From positions 1 through 64,000 of the forward strand of contig NZ_JBQCHS010000017.1 of NCBI RefSeq assembly GCF_051954455.1: a stretch of DNA of 64,000 nucleotides, in the 5' to 3' direction. The translations under genes were made by a program, and so were the position numbers. The stretch's first letter is position 1. The number at the start of each line of letters is the position of its first letter. Source of the DNA: Pseudolysinimonas sp051954455. GTDB taxonomy: Bacteria; Actinomycetota; Actinomycetes; Actinomycetales; Microbacteriaceae. Below, in pieces: positions 42,701-51,226 of the stretch. The notes under the pieces were generated by a model. That model was not told the DNA's origin and did no database searches. It worked only from the letters and a program-made list of their open reading frames with translations.

Positions 42701-43132
42701 ATGAGCGCGATCCTGAATCCCTACATCAACCTCGGCGGCACCGCCCGCGAGGCCCTCGAGTTCTACCACGGCGCCCTCGGCGGCACCGTCAGCGTCATGA
42801 CCTTCGAGGAGGGGGGCATGGGCGACCAGGTCGGCCCCGACGAAAAGGATCTCGTCATGCACGGCCAGGTCGACGGCGACCACGGCTTCACCCTCATGGT
42901 GTCCGACTCCCCCGCGCACATGGGGGGCGCGAAGCCCCTCAGCGGCGTCTCGATGTCGCTGAGCGGCGACGACGAGACCCTGCTCACCGGTCTCTGGGAG
43001 AAGCTCTCGGCGGGCGGATCGATCCAGGAGCCGCTGAGCCGCGCCCCCTGGGGCGACTCCTTCGGCATGTTCACCGACCGGTTCGGGGTGCCGTGGATGG
43101 TCAACATCCGGGGCGCCGGCGCGTCCGCCTGA
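42701..43132 (+). CDS. VOC family protein (PhnB/glyoxalase-like)
   Basis: 143 residues of the vicinal oxygen chelate fold, subgroup PhnB. It starts with LNPYINLGGTAREALEFYHGALGG, whose first part (LNPYINLGGTAREALEFYHG) is typical of the subgroup, and ends with PWGDSFGMFTDRFGVPWMVN. Substrate unknown; members range from glyoxalase-like enzymes to resistance proteins. It is a stand-alone gene between the cold shock gene and rnpB. Confidence 0.88.
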   Translation: MSAILNPYINLGGTAREALEFYHGALGGTVSVMTFEEGGMGDQVGPDEKDLVMHGQVDGDHGFTLMVSDSPAHMGGAKPLSGVSMSLSGDDETLLTGLWEKLSAGGSIQEPLSRAPWGDSFGMFTDRFGVPWMVNIRGAGASA

Positions 43133-43142
43133 CCTCGGGCGG

Positions 43143-43538
43143 GGAACGGGCCGGCCGATACGCCGGGTTCTGTCCGGCCGGCGCCTCGCGGCTCCGGCCG
43201 GGACGGCCATCTCTCTCGGGAATGCGTTGCCGCAGCCCTCCAGCGGTCTACCCGACACCTCGGCGAGCAGCGTCATCGGTGTCTGTCCGACCTTGCTCCG
43301 GGCGAGGTTTACCCAGCGAGCCCTGTCACCAGGGCTCCTGGTGGTCTCTTACACCACCGTTTCACCCTTACCGCCGGCACGCCCCCGAAGGCGCGGACCG
43401 GAGGCGGTCTGCTCTCTGTTGCACTTTCTCGCGGATCACTCCGGGTGGGTGTTACCCACCGCCCTGCTCTGCGGAGCCCGGACGTTCCTCGGCGCGCGCC
43501 TCGCGGCACGCGACGCGACCGTCTGGCCGGCCCGTTCG
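43143..43538 (-). ncRNA. rnpB: RNase P RNA (type A)
   Basis: Catalytic RNA of RNase P, about 396 bases, reading leftward. The 5' strand GAACGGGCCGGCC pairs with the 3' GGCCGGCCCGTTC to form P1. The conserved 5' segment GAGGAACGTCCGGGCTCC and the 3' ACAGAACCCGGCGTATCGG are present, as is the central GGTAAACCTCGCCCGGAG. Most bacteria have GAGGAAAGTCCGGGC; here one A is C. Ends are placed from P1 and may be off by a few bases. Several spurious open frames run through it. Confidence 0.93.
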
Positions 43539-43573
43539 TGTCGAGTGTATCGGCGGGATGCGAGGATGCGGTC

Positions 43574-44386
43574 GTGAAGGCCTCCCCCATCCGTCTCGTC
43601 GCGACCGACCTCGACGGGACCCTGCTGCGCTCCGACGGGACGGTAAGCGAGCGGACGGTCGCGCTGCTGGGTGCGCTGGAGGAGAGCGGTACGGTCGTCG
43701 TCTTCGTCACCGCGCGCCCGGTGCGCTGGGTGCGGGAGCTGCGCGCGATCGTGCACGGCCACGGGGTCGTCATCTGCGCGAACGGAGCCGTCGTGTACGA
43801 CGCCCACGCCGATCGGGTGATGGAGTCCCGCACCCTGCCGGGGTCGATCGCGCGGGCGATCGTCGCCTCGGTCCGCGCCCGCGCTCCCGGCGCCCGTTTC
43901 GCGCGCGAGGCGCTCAGCGGCTTCGGGAAGGAGCCCGACTACCCTGAACGGCATCCGACCCCGGCGGGCAGCCTCGTCGGCCCGATCGAACCCCTGCTCG
44001 CCGATGACACGGTCAAGCTCCTGATCCGCGCGGAGGCCTCGGCCGCCGAGGAACTGGAGTCCGCGGGCGCCGAGATCGTCGGCGACCGTGCGGAGGCGAC
44101 GACCTCCGACGGGAGCGGCGTCGTGGAGGTCAGCGGGCGCGGCGTGACGAAGGCGGCGACGCTGGCGCGGTTCTGCGCGGCGCGCGGGATCACGGCGGCC
44201 GATGTCCTCGCGGTGGGCGACATGCGGAACGACCTGCCGATGCTGGGCTGGGCGGGCACGGCGGCGGCGGTCGCGAACGCGCATCCCGACGTCCTCGCCG
44301 CGGTCGACCGGGTCGCGCCCTCGAACGACGAGGACGGGGTCGCGATGCTGCTCGGCGAGCTGCTGGAGGCCGGGCCCCGCCGCTAA
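43574..44386 (+). CDS. Cof-type HAD-IIB hydrolase
   Basis: 270-residue haloacid-dehalogenase phosphatase. Motif I is VATDLDGTLLRSDG with the nucleophile Asp at about residue 12, motif II is VFVTARP, motif III contains the Lys of VTKAATL, and motif IV is AVGDMRNDLPMLGWAG. The cap is type IIB. These enzymes dephosphorylate sugar phosphates, flavin precursors and similar small molecules. GTG start with GAGGAT at six bases before. Its stop overlaps that of the convergent RNase H gene. Confidence 0.88.
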   Translation: MKASPIRLVATDLDGTLLRSDGTVSERTVALLGALEESGTVVVFVTARPVRWVRELRAIVHGHGVVICANGAVVYDAHADRVMESRTLPGSIARAIVASVRARAPGARFAREALSGFGKEPDYPERHPTPAGSLVGPIEPLLADDTVKLLIRAEASAAEELESAGAEIVGDRAEATTSDGSGVVEVSGRGVTKAATLARFCAARGITAADVLAVGDMRNDLPMLGWAGTAAAVANAHPDVLAAVDRVAPSNDEDGVAMLLGELLEAGPRR

Positions 44387-44802
44387 CGCTCGAACGATGC
44401 GCGCGTGTCCATGGCCTCGTTCGCGAGACGGTCGGCGCGGGAGTTCTCGGCGCGCGGGATCCACTCGAAGGTGACGGGGACGTCCGCCAGGATCCGTCGG
44501 GCCTCCCGCGCGAGATCGGCCATGTCGGGGTGCTTGATCTTCCACCGGCCCGACATCTGCTCGACGACGAGCTTCGAGTCCATCCGCACGTGCAGCTCGG
44601 CGTCCGGCGCGATCTCCAGCGCCTTCGTCACGCCGGCGATCATGCCCTTGTACTCGGCGACGTTGTTGCTCGCGATGCCCACGTACAGGCCGATCTCGGC
44701 GAGGATCTCGCCGGACTCCGCGTCGATGACGAGCGTGCCCGAGCCCGCGAGGCCGGGGTTGCCGCGCGACCCGCCGTCGGCCTCGACGATGAGGCGGGTC
44801 AC
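44383..44802 (-). CDS. RNase H-like protein (type I fold)
   Basis: 139 residues. The catalytic tetrad of RNase HI is complete: D9 (EADGGSRGNPG), E50 (NNVAEYKGMI), D75 (RMDSKLVVEQM) and D124 (NSRADRLANEA). It degrades RNA in RNA-DNA hybrids. In M. tuberculosis the equivalent Rv2228c is fused to a CobC-like acid phosphatase domain; here the RNase H stands alone. GTG start overlaps the stop of the upstream DUF164 gene (GTGA), so the pair is coupled. Confidence 0.9.
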   Translation of the reverse strand: MTRLIVEADGGSRGNPGLAGSGTLVIDAESGEILAEIGLYVGIASNNVAEYKGMIAGVTKALEIAPDAELHVRMDSKLVVEQMSGRWKIKHPDMADLAREARRILADVPVTFEWIPRAENSRADRLANEAMDTRASFER

Positions 44803-45539
44803 AGCCCGGACTCCGCGGTGCGGACGAGGATCGCGCCCGACTCCTCCTCGACGATCACGTCGTCCGGCGCCGCGGCGCGCACCCGGCCGAGGTCCGACGC
44901 GCCGAGCATGACCCCGGTCGCGGAGGACATGCCGCGCTCCAGGTGCGACGCGCCCACCCCGTAGCGGGCGCGCTGCTTCTCGTACAGGGCGAGGAGGTCC
45001 GCCGGGATGCGCGCGGCGACCGTCCCGCGGTCGGCCTCGGCGTGCTCGCGGTCGGTCGCGATCGCGGAGAGGGCGGCGTCCCGCGCGGCCTGGGCGTCGA
45101 CGATCGAGGCGTCGAGCGCGGCGAGAGCCGCGCGGGAGGTCTCCAGCTCGGCCGCGCGGTCCTCGACGGTCTGCATGACCTCGAGCTCGATGTCCTCGAG
45201 GTCGGAGCGGCGCTTCGCCAGCGCGGCGAGCTCCTGCTCGAGCGCAGCGATGTCCTTCGGCGAGGAGGAGCTCTGCAGCCGCTCCCGGTCCCGCGCGACC
45301 CGCGCCTCGACCACGGCGACGTCGGACTCGGTGCGCGCGAGCTCCGCCTTCGCGTCCTCCCACGCGCCCGTGCGGTCTCGGACGATCGCCTGCATGTCGT
45401 CGCGGCGGCCGGTCAGCTCCTGGAGCGCAGCGATCTCCGGCAGCCGCGCGGCGCGATGGGCGAGCTGGCCGAGGCGGGTGTCGAGCGCCTGGAGCTCGAG
45501 CAGGAGCGCCTGGTACTCGGGGGCGGCCTTCAACGGCAT
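44799..45539 (-). CDS. Coiled-coil zinc-ribbon-family protein that has lost its cysteines
   Basis: 246 residues equivalent to M. tuberculosis Rv2229c. Residues 10-180 form a long coiled coil, and the C-terminus should be a four-cysteine zinc ribbon. Here the ribbon scaffold remains (GVGASHLERG, GASDLGRVRAA, GAILVRTAESGL), but the cysteine positions read MSSATG near 204 and EEESG at 231-235, and the whole protein contains no cysteine. The fold may be kept without zinc. Sits between the RNase H and Nif3 genes, coupled to the former. Confidence 0.88.
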   Translation of the reverse strand: MPLKAAPEYQALLLELQALDTRLGQLAHRAARLPEIAALQELTGRRDDMQAIVRDRTGAWEDAKAELARTESDVAVVEARVARDRERLQSSSSPKDIAALEQELAALAKRRSDLEDIELEVMQTVEDRAAELETSRAALAALDASIVDAQAARDAALSAIATDREHAEADRGTVAARIPADLLALYEKQRARYGVGASHLERGMSSATGVMLGASDLGRVRAAAPDDVIVEEESGAILVRTAESGL

Positions 45540-45549
45540 GCGGGTCCTC

Positions 45550-46365
45550 TCATACGATCGCGAACTCCCACGGGTCGGTGCGGAGCTCGCTGACGGCTAT
45601 CTCGATGTCCGGAAGGGCGGCGCGGAGCTGCTCGGCGGCGACGTCGAGCCAAAGCCACTCGCTGGCCCAGTGGGACACGTCGATGAGCGCGGGGCCGCGA
45701 CCGAGACGCGCGGCCTCCGCGGCCTCCGACGCGGGATGGTGCCGGAGGTCGCTCGTGACGTACACGTCGGCGGCCAGCACGGCCGGATGCTGGAGGAACG
45801 CGTCGCCCGCGCCGGCACAGAGCGCCACGGTGCGCAGCTCGCGCTCGTACTCGCCCGCGACGCGGATCCCCTGCGCGGTCGGCGGCAGGACGTCGGCGAC
45901 CGCGCGCGCGAATCGCCCGAGCGCCATCGGGTGCTCCAGCCGGCCGACCCGGCCGAGTCCGACCGACGGCTCCGACCCGGGCACGAGCGGGCGGGCGTCC
46001 CGCAGTCCGAGGCGGGCGGCGAGCACGGCGGACGTGCCGCGCTCCACGACGTCGGCGTTGGTGTGGGCGGCGATGAGCGCGCAGCCGCCGCGGATCAGGC
46101 GCGCGACGACGGCGCCCTTGTAGCGGTCCTCGGCGACGCTGGTGACGCCGCGCAGCAGCAGCGGGTGGTGCGTCAGCAGCAGTTGGGCGCCGCTCGACAC
46201 GGCCTCGTCGACGGTGTCGAGCACGGCGTCGACGGCGAGCCGGATCCGCGTGATCGGAGCGGCGGGGTCGCCGGCGACGAGGCCGACCGCATCCCACGAC
46301 TCGGCGCCCGATCGCGGCCAGAGCGCCTCCACGACGTCCTGGACGTCGGCGAGGGTGGTCGGCAT
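45550..46365 (-). CDS. Nif3-like dinuclear metal centre protein
   Basis: 271 residues of the NIF3/YbgI family, equivalent to M. tuberculosis Rv2230c; hexameric ring proteins that bind two metal ions. Related proteins have GTP cyclohydrolase I type 2 labels, which are doubtful. Metal ligands are visible in LLTHHPLLLRG (His pair), AAHTNADVV and near the end DVSHWASEWLW. TAGACT lies six bases before the ATG. Ten bases separate it from the following DUF164 gene. Confidence 0.92.
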   Translation of the reverse strand: MPTTLADVQDVVEALWPRSGAESWDAVGLVAGDPAAPITRIRLAVDAVLDTVDEAVSSGAQLLLTHHPLLLRGVTSVAEDRYKGAVVARLIRGGCALIAAHTNADVVERGTSAVLAARLGLRDARPLVPGSEPSVGLGRVGRLEHPMALGRFARAVADVLPPTAQGIRVAGEYERELRTVALCAGAGDAFLQHPAVLAADVYVTSDLRHHPASEAAEAARLGRGPALIDVSHWASEWLWLDVAAEQLRAALPDIEIAVSELRTDPWEFAIV

Positions 46366-46371
46366 CCCCTC

Positions 46372-46377
46372 AGTCTA
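46372..46377 (-). promoter_or_regulatory. -10 hexamer of a probable leaderless promoter (Nif3 gene)
   Basis: TAGACT six bases before the ATG at 46365. It overlaps the stop region of the upstream transporter gene. Confidence 0.45.
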
Positions 46378-48996
46378 GGTTCGCGCCGCGACCGCACCGC
46401 CGACCGCGACGGGGGTCGCGGACTCCTGGCGCCGGATCGCGGGCACGGCCGACACGAGCGGGAGGACGATGCCGAGCAGGAGCGCGATCGCGACGCCGAG
46501 GTCCGCCGCCGCGAGCGGATCGCCCGACCGGACCCCGAGGAGGCGCCAGCCGAACCCCTCCCAGCCGAGCCAGGCCGTCGTTCCGCTGATGAAGGCGTAG
46601 CCGATGACCGAGATGACGACGAGGCCGATCAGGTTGGGCCAGCGCACGTCCGGGTAGACGCCGCCGCGGGCCAGCAGCGACGCGGGGTGGAATCGGCGCT
46701 GGCGGATCATGATCTCGGCCGCGAAGATGCCGGTCCAGGCCGCGCCGGGCACGGCCAGGGTGACGGCGAGGTCGGTGACGATCGTGCGAGCCTGCGCGTC
46801 GAGCAGCACGAACACCGCGCCGAGGACGAGCGAGAGCAGGGCCGCCACGATCACCCCCGTGATGCGCGGAAGCCGCGGCGTCAGGTTCTGCATCGCGAAG
46901 CCGCCGGAGTAGATCGAGAGCGCCGTGCCCGAGAGCAGCCCCACCACCGCGGCGAGGAGCAGGGGGATGATCGCCCACGCCGGCACCGCGCCGATGATCG
47001 CTTGGAACGGATGCGTGGCCAGCCCGGAGGCGAGTCTCGGGTCCGAGGCGGCGAGCAGGGCACCCCATGCGATCAGCAGGAACGGCGGGATCGTCGCGCC
47101 GAACGTCGCCCAGAGCATGGACGATGCGCCCGACCCGCCGGGGTTCTGGTAGCGGGCGAGATCGGACCCGGAGAACGCCCACACCAGACCGATGAAGCTG
47201 AAGACGAGGACGCCACCGCCCACCACCAGGATCCAGGAGCCGTCCTGGTGACGCAGCGCGGCTCCGAGGTCCACTCGCGGCAGGGTCGCGATCGCCGCGA
47301 CCACGACGAGCACCCCCGCCACGATGCTCAGCACGAGCTGCACCCGCGCGAGGAGTCCGTATCCGACGGCGGCGACGAGTCCGGTGAGCAGGAGCGCGAC
47401 CGCCATCGCGATGATCGCCCAGCGCGTGGCGCCGAAGCCGGCGTCGACGCCCTCTTCGACGAGCGTCCGCCCGACGGCGTCGCCCAGGAGCCAGAGCAGC
47501 GCCCCGCCCCAGAACACTCGGACCAGGACGGCCAGCACCGTCGGGAGCACGTTGCCCGTCACGCCGAACGCGGCCCGCGACAGCACGAGGGTCGGCTGCG
47601 CGTTCCATTTGCCGGCGAGCGTCGTGAACCCGAGCGGGATGAACGAGAGCGCGACGCCGACGACGATCGCGACGATCGCCTGCCGGAGGCTCATGCCCAT
47701 CCCGATCATGACTGCGCCGAGCGCGACGCTGACCACCGAGGCGTTGGCTGCGAACCAGAGCCAGAACAGCCGGGCGGCGCGGCCGACCCGCCGTTCGACC
47801 GGCGTCGGCGCGGGGCCGGTGGTCTCGACCGCGAGAACAGATGCGGGCGTCGGCGGCGCGACGAGATCGACGGGCTCGGACGCGGCATCGGGCTCGGGCT
47901 CGAATTCGGGCGAGGCGGACGGCTCCGGGGGCGATGGCTCCCCGAACGCCGGCTCGATGGGTGCCGGCGCACTGAGCGTCGGCGTCACCGCGACGGGCGA
48001 CGTGTCGTCGAAGCGCACACGGTCGCCGTCGTCGACCGCGTCGTCGTTCTCCTCGTCGGCGGAGGGCGCTGCCACGGAGACGGCGGTCGGCGCGGCGGCC
48101 AGAAGCTGCTGCCACGGGTCGAGCGGCACCGGACTCCCGTCGTCCGTGTATCCGGGCGGCGGCGGGAGCTCCGCGCGGTGCGCGACGTCCGGCAGATCGG
48201 TGGGCGGGGGAAGCAGGCGCGGCGCCGGCTCGGGTGTCGGCTCGGCCAGCTCGACGGGCGGGGACTCGATCAGGATCGGTGGTGCGAAGGACGGCGGGGG
48301 CGCCGCCCGCCACGGATCGGAGGCCTCCGCTGGAGCGGGTGACTCGTCGCCTGCGGGCGCGACACCGGCGGACGCCGCTGCGCTCTCCTCGGGGGCGGGA
48401 TCCGGGCCGGGGGCGGGGGGCGAGACAGGCGGCTCGCCCCGGAAGAAGGGAGCCACGGCGGGGGCGATCGGGATCTGTCCCGTCGCCACCGCGCGACGGT
48501 GCAGTTCCTGCTCGAGGCGCTCGATCGCGTGCTCGGTCGATACCCCGTCGACCTCGCGAAGCAGCTCGTCGTCGTCGACCGGAGGCGGCGTGAACGGGTC
48601 GACCGCGATGTGGTCGGGCGCGGGAGCATCGGCGGGTACCGGCGACCCCGGAACGGCCGCAGCGACAGCGGGAGAGGCGGCCGGCGCATCCCACGAGAAG
48701 GGTCGGACCGTCTCCTGCGCGGCTGGCGGCTCGGTCGGCGCCGGCTCCGCCGCCGACGATGCCGGCTCGGACGCGGGGACCGGCTCCGCCGCCCGTCCCG
48801 GCGGCACGTTCGACAAGTCCGGCAGCGTGATCGGGGCGGTGTAGGTGCGCACCTGCTCCTCGAGCGCCGCAGCGAGGGCATCATCGTCCCAGACGTCGGA
48901 CGAGGGTGGCGGCGTGTAGGTCGAGCGTCGCGGGCCCGCCGGCACGTAGGGCCCGGGCTCCTCCTGTCCGCTGGTGTCGGACGGAGTGTCGCTCAT
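46375..48996 (-). CDS. NCS1-family nucleobase transporter with a long disordered N-terminus
   Basis: 873 residues. Residues from about 400 form a 12-helix NCS1/cytosine-permease-like transporter, with LFWLWFAANASVVSVALGA (helix 1), PTLVLSRAAFGVTGN and WAFSGSDLARY as recognisable segments. The first 400 residues are Pro/Ala/Glu-rich, without predicted structure, with repeated short PAEP-like runs, and have the same codon bias as the rest, so they are translated. Typical CodB proteins have about 420 residues in total. TAGAAT at 49005-49010 lies eight bases before the ATG. Substrate (cytosine, allantoin, thiamine precursor or other) unknown. Confidence 0.82.
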   Translation of the reverse strand: MSDTPSDTSGQEEPGPYVPAGPRRSTYTPPPSSDVWDDDALAAALEEQVRTYTAPITLPDLSNVPPGRAAEPVPASEPASSAAEPAPTEPPAAQETVRPFSWDAPAASPAVAAAVPGSPVPADAPAPDHIAVDPFTPPPVDDDELLREVDGVSTEHAIERLEQELHRRAVATGQIPIAPAVAPFFRGEPPVSPPAPGPDPAPEESAAASAGVAPAGDESPAPAEASDPWRAAPPPSFAPPILIESPPVELAEPTPEPAPRLLPPPTDLPDVAHRAELPPPPGYTDDGSPVPLDPWQQLLAAAPTAVSVAAPSADEENDDAVDDGDRVRFDDTSPVAVTPTLSAPAPIEPAFGEPSPPEPSASPEFEPEPDAASEPVDLVAPPTPASVLAVETTGPAPTPVERRVGRAARLFWLWFAANASVVSVALGAVMIGMGMSLRQAIVAIVVGVALSFIPLGFTTLAGKWNAQPTLVLSRAAFGVTGNVLPTVLAVLVRVFWGGALLWLLGDAVGRTLVEEGVDAGFGATRWAIIAMAVALLLTGLVAAVGYGLLARVQLVLSIVAGVLVVVAAIATLPRVDLGAALRHQDGSWILVVGGGVLVFSFIGLVWAFSGSDLARYQNPGGSGASSMLWATFGATIPPFLLIAWGALLAASDPRLASGLATHPFQAIIGAVPAWAIIPLLLAAVVGLLSGTALSIYSGGFAMQNLTPRLPRITGVIVAALLSLVLGAVFVLLDAQARTIVTDLAVTLAVPGAAWTGIFAAEIMIRQRRFHPASLLARGGVYPDVRWPNLIGLVVISVIGYAFISGTTAWLGWEGFGWRLLGVRSGDPLAAADLGVAIALLLGIVLPLVSAVPAIRRQESATPVAVGGAVAART

Positions 48997-49007
48997 GCCT
49001 CCGGATT

Positions 49008-50063
49008 CTAGGACGCGCGGGCCCCACGGGGGTCGCGACGGGCCGCATCGGCCGATCCCGGCTGGTCACGCGAGCCCACCTCGTGCTCCCCGACGATCCC
49101 GTCGGCGTCGGCGATCGAGACGACGGGGCCGCCCTCCCCGGGGGCGATCCGGATCGTGGCGCGGGGCCCGGCGAGCACCTCCAGGCGCTCTGCGCACCAG
49201 TGCGCGACCTCGGCCGACTGCCGGGCGCTGAGCGGCCGGTCGCCGAGGTCGTCGAGCAGGAGCGCGTCCACGCCGCGGGCGCGCGCCCGCTCGAGCGCAC
49301 TCAGCAGCGGTTCGACGGCGAGCGCCCGCCCGCGGATCCGATCGCGGAGCGCCGCCTCGAGCGCGAGCGCCTCGGTCGGATCCGCGTCCTCCCCCGCGGC
49401 GATGCGCTGCAGCAGCGGTCCCGCCAGCGACCGCACGTCGGCGAGCTCGGCAGCGCGATGCTCGTCCCCTGCCTTGAGCGCCGCCTCCTCGGCGGCGCGG
49501 GCACGTTCGGCGTCCTGCTGGGCGAAGATGAGGCGCGCCGCCCGCTGCAGCCCGATGGCGAAGATCGTCCCGGCGACGAGCGAGACCGCCTGCCCGTAGC
49601 TGAGGTTCACGCCGAGCCAGGGCGCCCCGGTTCGGAGGAGGCTCCAGCCCACGCTGATGGCGAGCACGGCCGTGGTGATCACCCACGCGGCCAGGATGCG
49701 CCCCCGCAGCTCGAGGACGAAGAGGATGAAGTTCACAGCGCCGAGCTGCCACGTCACGACCTGGAGCGGCTCCAACCGCGTCGGCAGATCGCTGTACATC
49801 ACGAGGACCGCGCCGATCCCGAGGATGCCGATCGCCCCGACCCGCCACCACGGCAGCGGCGTCGGCGACGGGCTCGCGATCAGCAGGGCGCCGAGGATCA
49901 CGCAGCCGAGCGACACCGCGGTGACGGGGGCCCCCGCTGTGGGGGCGCCCCCGATCACCGCCATCGCGAGGTAGACGGCGCAGTACACGCCGAACAACAC
50001 CCAGGCCCAGCGCCCGACGACCCCCAGATACAGCCCGATGTCCCGATCGGGGTGCGGCGTCAC
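49008..50063 (-). CDS. Membrane protein with a degenerate histidine-kinase-like cytosolic half
   Basis: 351 residues from a GTG overlapping the stop of the histidine kinase (GTGA); an ATG 12 bases upstream is possible. Five or six membrane helices fill the first 170 residues, followed by a coiled-coil (QQDAERARAAEEAALKAGDE) and an alpha/beta region resembling the ATPase end of NarL-type kinases. No phospho-accepting His-Asp pair, N box or clear G box can be found. As third gene after the response regulator and kinase, it may be an inactive partner of that kinase. I do not know a named family. Confidence 0.65.
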   Translation of the reverse strand: MTPHPDRDIGLYLGVVGRWAWVLFGVYCAVYLAMAVIGGAPTAGAPVTAVSLGCVILGALLIASPSPTPLPWWRVGAIGILGIGAVLVMYSDLPTRLEPLQVVTWQLGAVNFILFVLELRGRILAAWVITTAVLAISVGWSLLRTGAPWLGVNLSYGQAVSLVAGTIFAIGLQRAARLIFAQQDAERARAAEEAALKAGDEHRAAELADVRSLAGPLLQRIAAGEDADPTEALALEAALRDRIRGRALAVEPLLSALERARARGVDALLLDDLGDRPLSARQSAEVAHWCAERLEVLAGPRATIRIAPGEGGPVVSIADADGIVGEHEVGSRDQPGSADAARRDPRGARAS

Positions 50064-51226
50064 GCCGGGGACCATTCGAGCACGACCGTGGTGCCGCGGC
50101 CGATGCGGGAGATCACGTCGGCGCGTCCGCGGATGAGGGACATGCGATGGATGATGCCCTCGCTGATGCCGAGACGTGTCGGATCGACGCCGGCGGATTC
50201 GAACCCCACCCCGTCGTCCAAGACGACGACGTGCACGCGCGCCTCGTCGATGTTCACACTCACCTGCCGCGAGACCCCGCTGCCGGCGTGGCGCAGACTG
50301 TTGCGGATCGCCTCCGACATCGCCTCCTCGACCGCCGCTGCGACCCGCGCCGGGACGTGACCCGCTCCGGATGCGTAGTCGAAACGGATCCGCGCGTCGA
50401 GCTCGGTGGTGAGCGCCTGGAGCCGCCAGGCGAACTCGCGCGCGGTCGGGTCGCCCAACGGCGTCGGATCCTGCAGCTCCTCGATCGCCGCGAGGGCGCG
50501 CACCGCCTCGCGGCGCGCCTGCTCGTCGCCCCCGGCCGGTCCCCGGCCGAAGGCGAGCAGCGCGACGATCAGTCGATCGTGGATGAGGGCCTCGACCCGG
50601 CGCCGCTGGGCGCGACGGGCCTCCGCCCCCGCGGCCGCCGACGCCTCCGCGACCGCGGATCGGACGGCTTCGTCGAGCATGTTCCCGGCGCGCCGCGATG
50701 CGATCGCCAGTGCCGCGAACAGGGCCGCGTAGAAGATGTTCTGGCAGTGGTGCAGCACCACGAGCTCGCGGATGCCCGGCTCGGCGAGGAACAGCCCGCC
50801 GGCCGTGAAGGTCGCGAGCGTCACGACCAGGTAGGCGATGGCCGACGGCACGGGCAGACCGGCGGCTGCGGCGGCCACGCCGATCACGGTGAGGTCGCTG
50901 AGCCAGGGGTCGAACGGCAGCGATCCGGGCGGAGCCGCGAGCGGGGCGAGCAGCGCGCCGAGGAGGATCACACCCGCCAGAACGACGAACGACGCGGTGG
51001 TCGCCGCGGTCGAACCGACGGCGCCCACCACCACGACGGCGATGCTCGCCCCGGCGACGAGCGCGATCGCCGAGGCCGTCCACCACGCTGCCATGGCGTG
51101 CGCCTCACCGAGGATCGTCGGAACGGCGAGACCCAGCAGGATCAGTCCGGCGATGCCGAGCGACACGCCCATGAGACGCCCGACGCGAGCGGACGCGCTC
51201 GGGCCCGCGACGAGCGCGACGCTCAT
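50060..51226 (-). CDS. Sensor histidine kinase (NarL/DesK type)
   Basis: 388 residues. Five or six membrane helices (about 18-180) form the sensor part without a large external loop, so it may sense membrane state. The phosphoacceptor is probably H216 in EALIHDRLIVALL, followed by the ATPase domain with EAMSEAIRNSLRHAG (N box, near 300) and VLDDGVGFE (G1). The start ATG overlaps the response regulator stop (ATGA). Signal and targets unknown. Confidence 0.85.
   Translation of the reverse strand: MSVALVAGPSASARVGRLMGVSLGIAGLILLGLAVPTILGEAHAMAAWWTASAIALVAGASIAVVVVGAVGSTAATTASFVVLAGVILLGALLAPLAAPPGSLPFDPWLSDLTVIGVAAAAAGLPVPSAIAYLVVTLATFTAGGLFLAEPGIRELVVLHHCQNIFYAALFAALAIASRRAGNMLDEAVRSAVAEASAAAGAEARRAQRRRVEALIHDRLIVALLAFGRGPAGGDEQARREAVRALAAIEELQDPTPLGDPTAREFAWRLQALTTELDARIRFDYASGAGHVPARVAAAVEEAMSEAIRNSLRHAGSGVSRQVSVNIDEARVHVVVLDDGVGFESAGVDPTRLGISEGIIHRMSLIRGRADVISRIGRGTTVVLEWSPA

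Noticed and set aside
43142..43546. Open frames through the rnpB region on both strands
   Set aside because: The sequence is explained by RNase P RNA with paired ends and conserved segments; the frames are chance.
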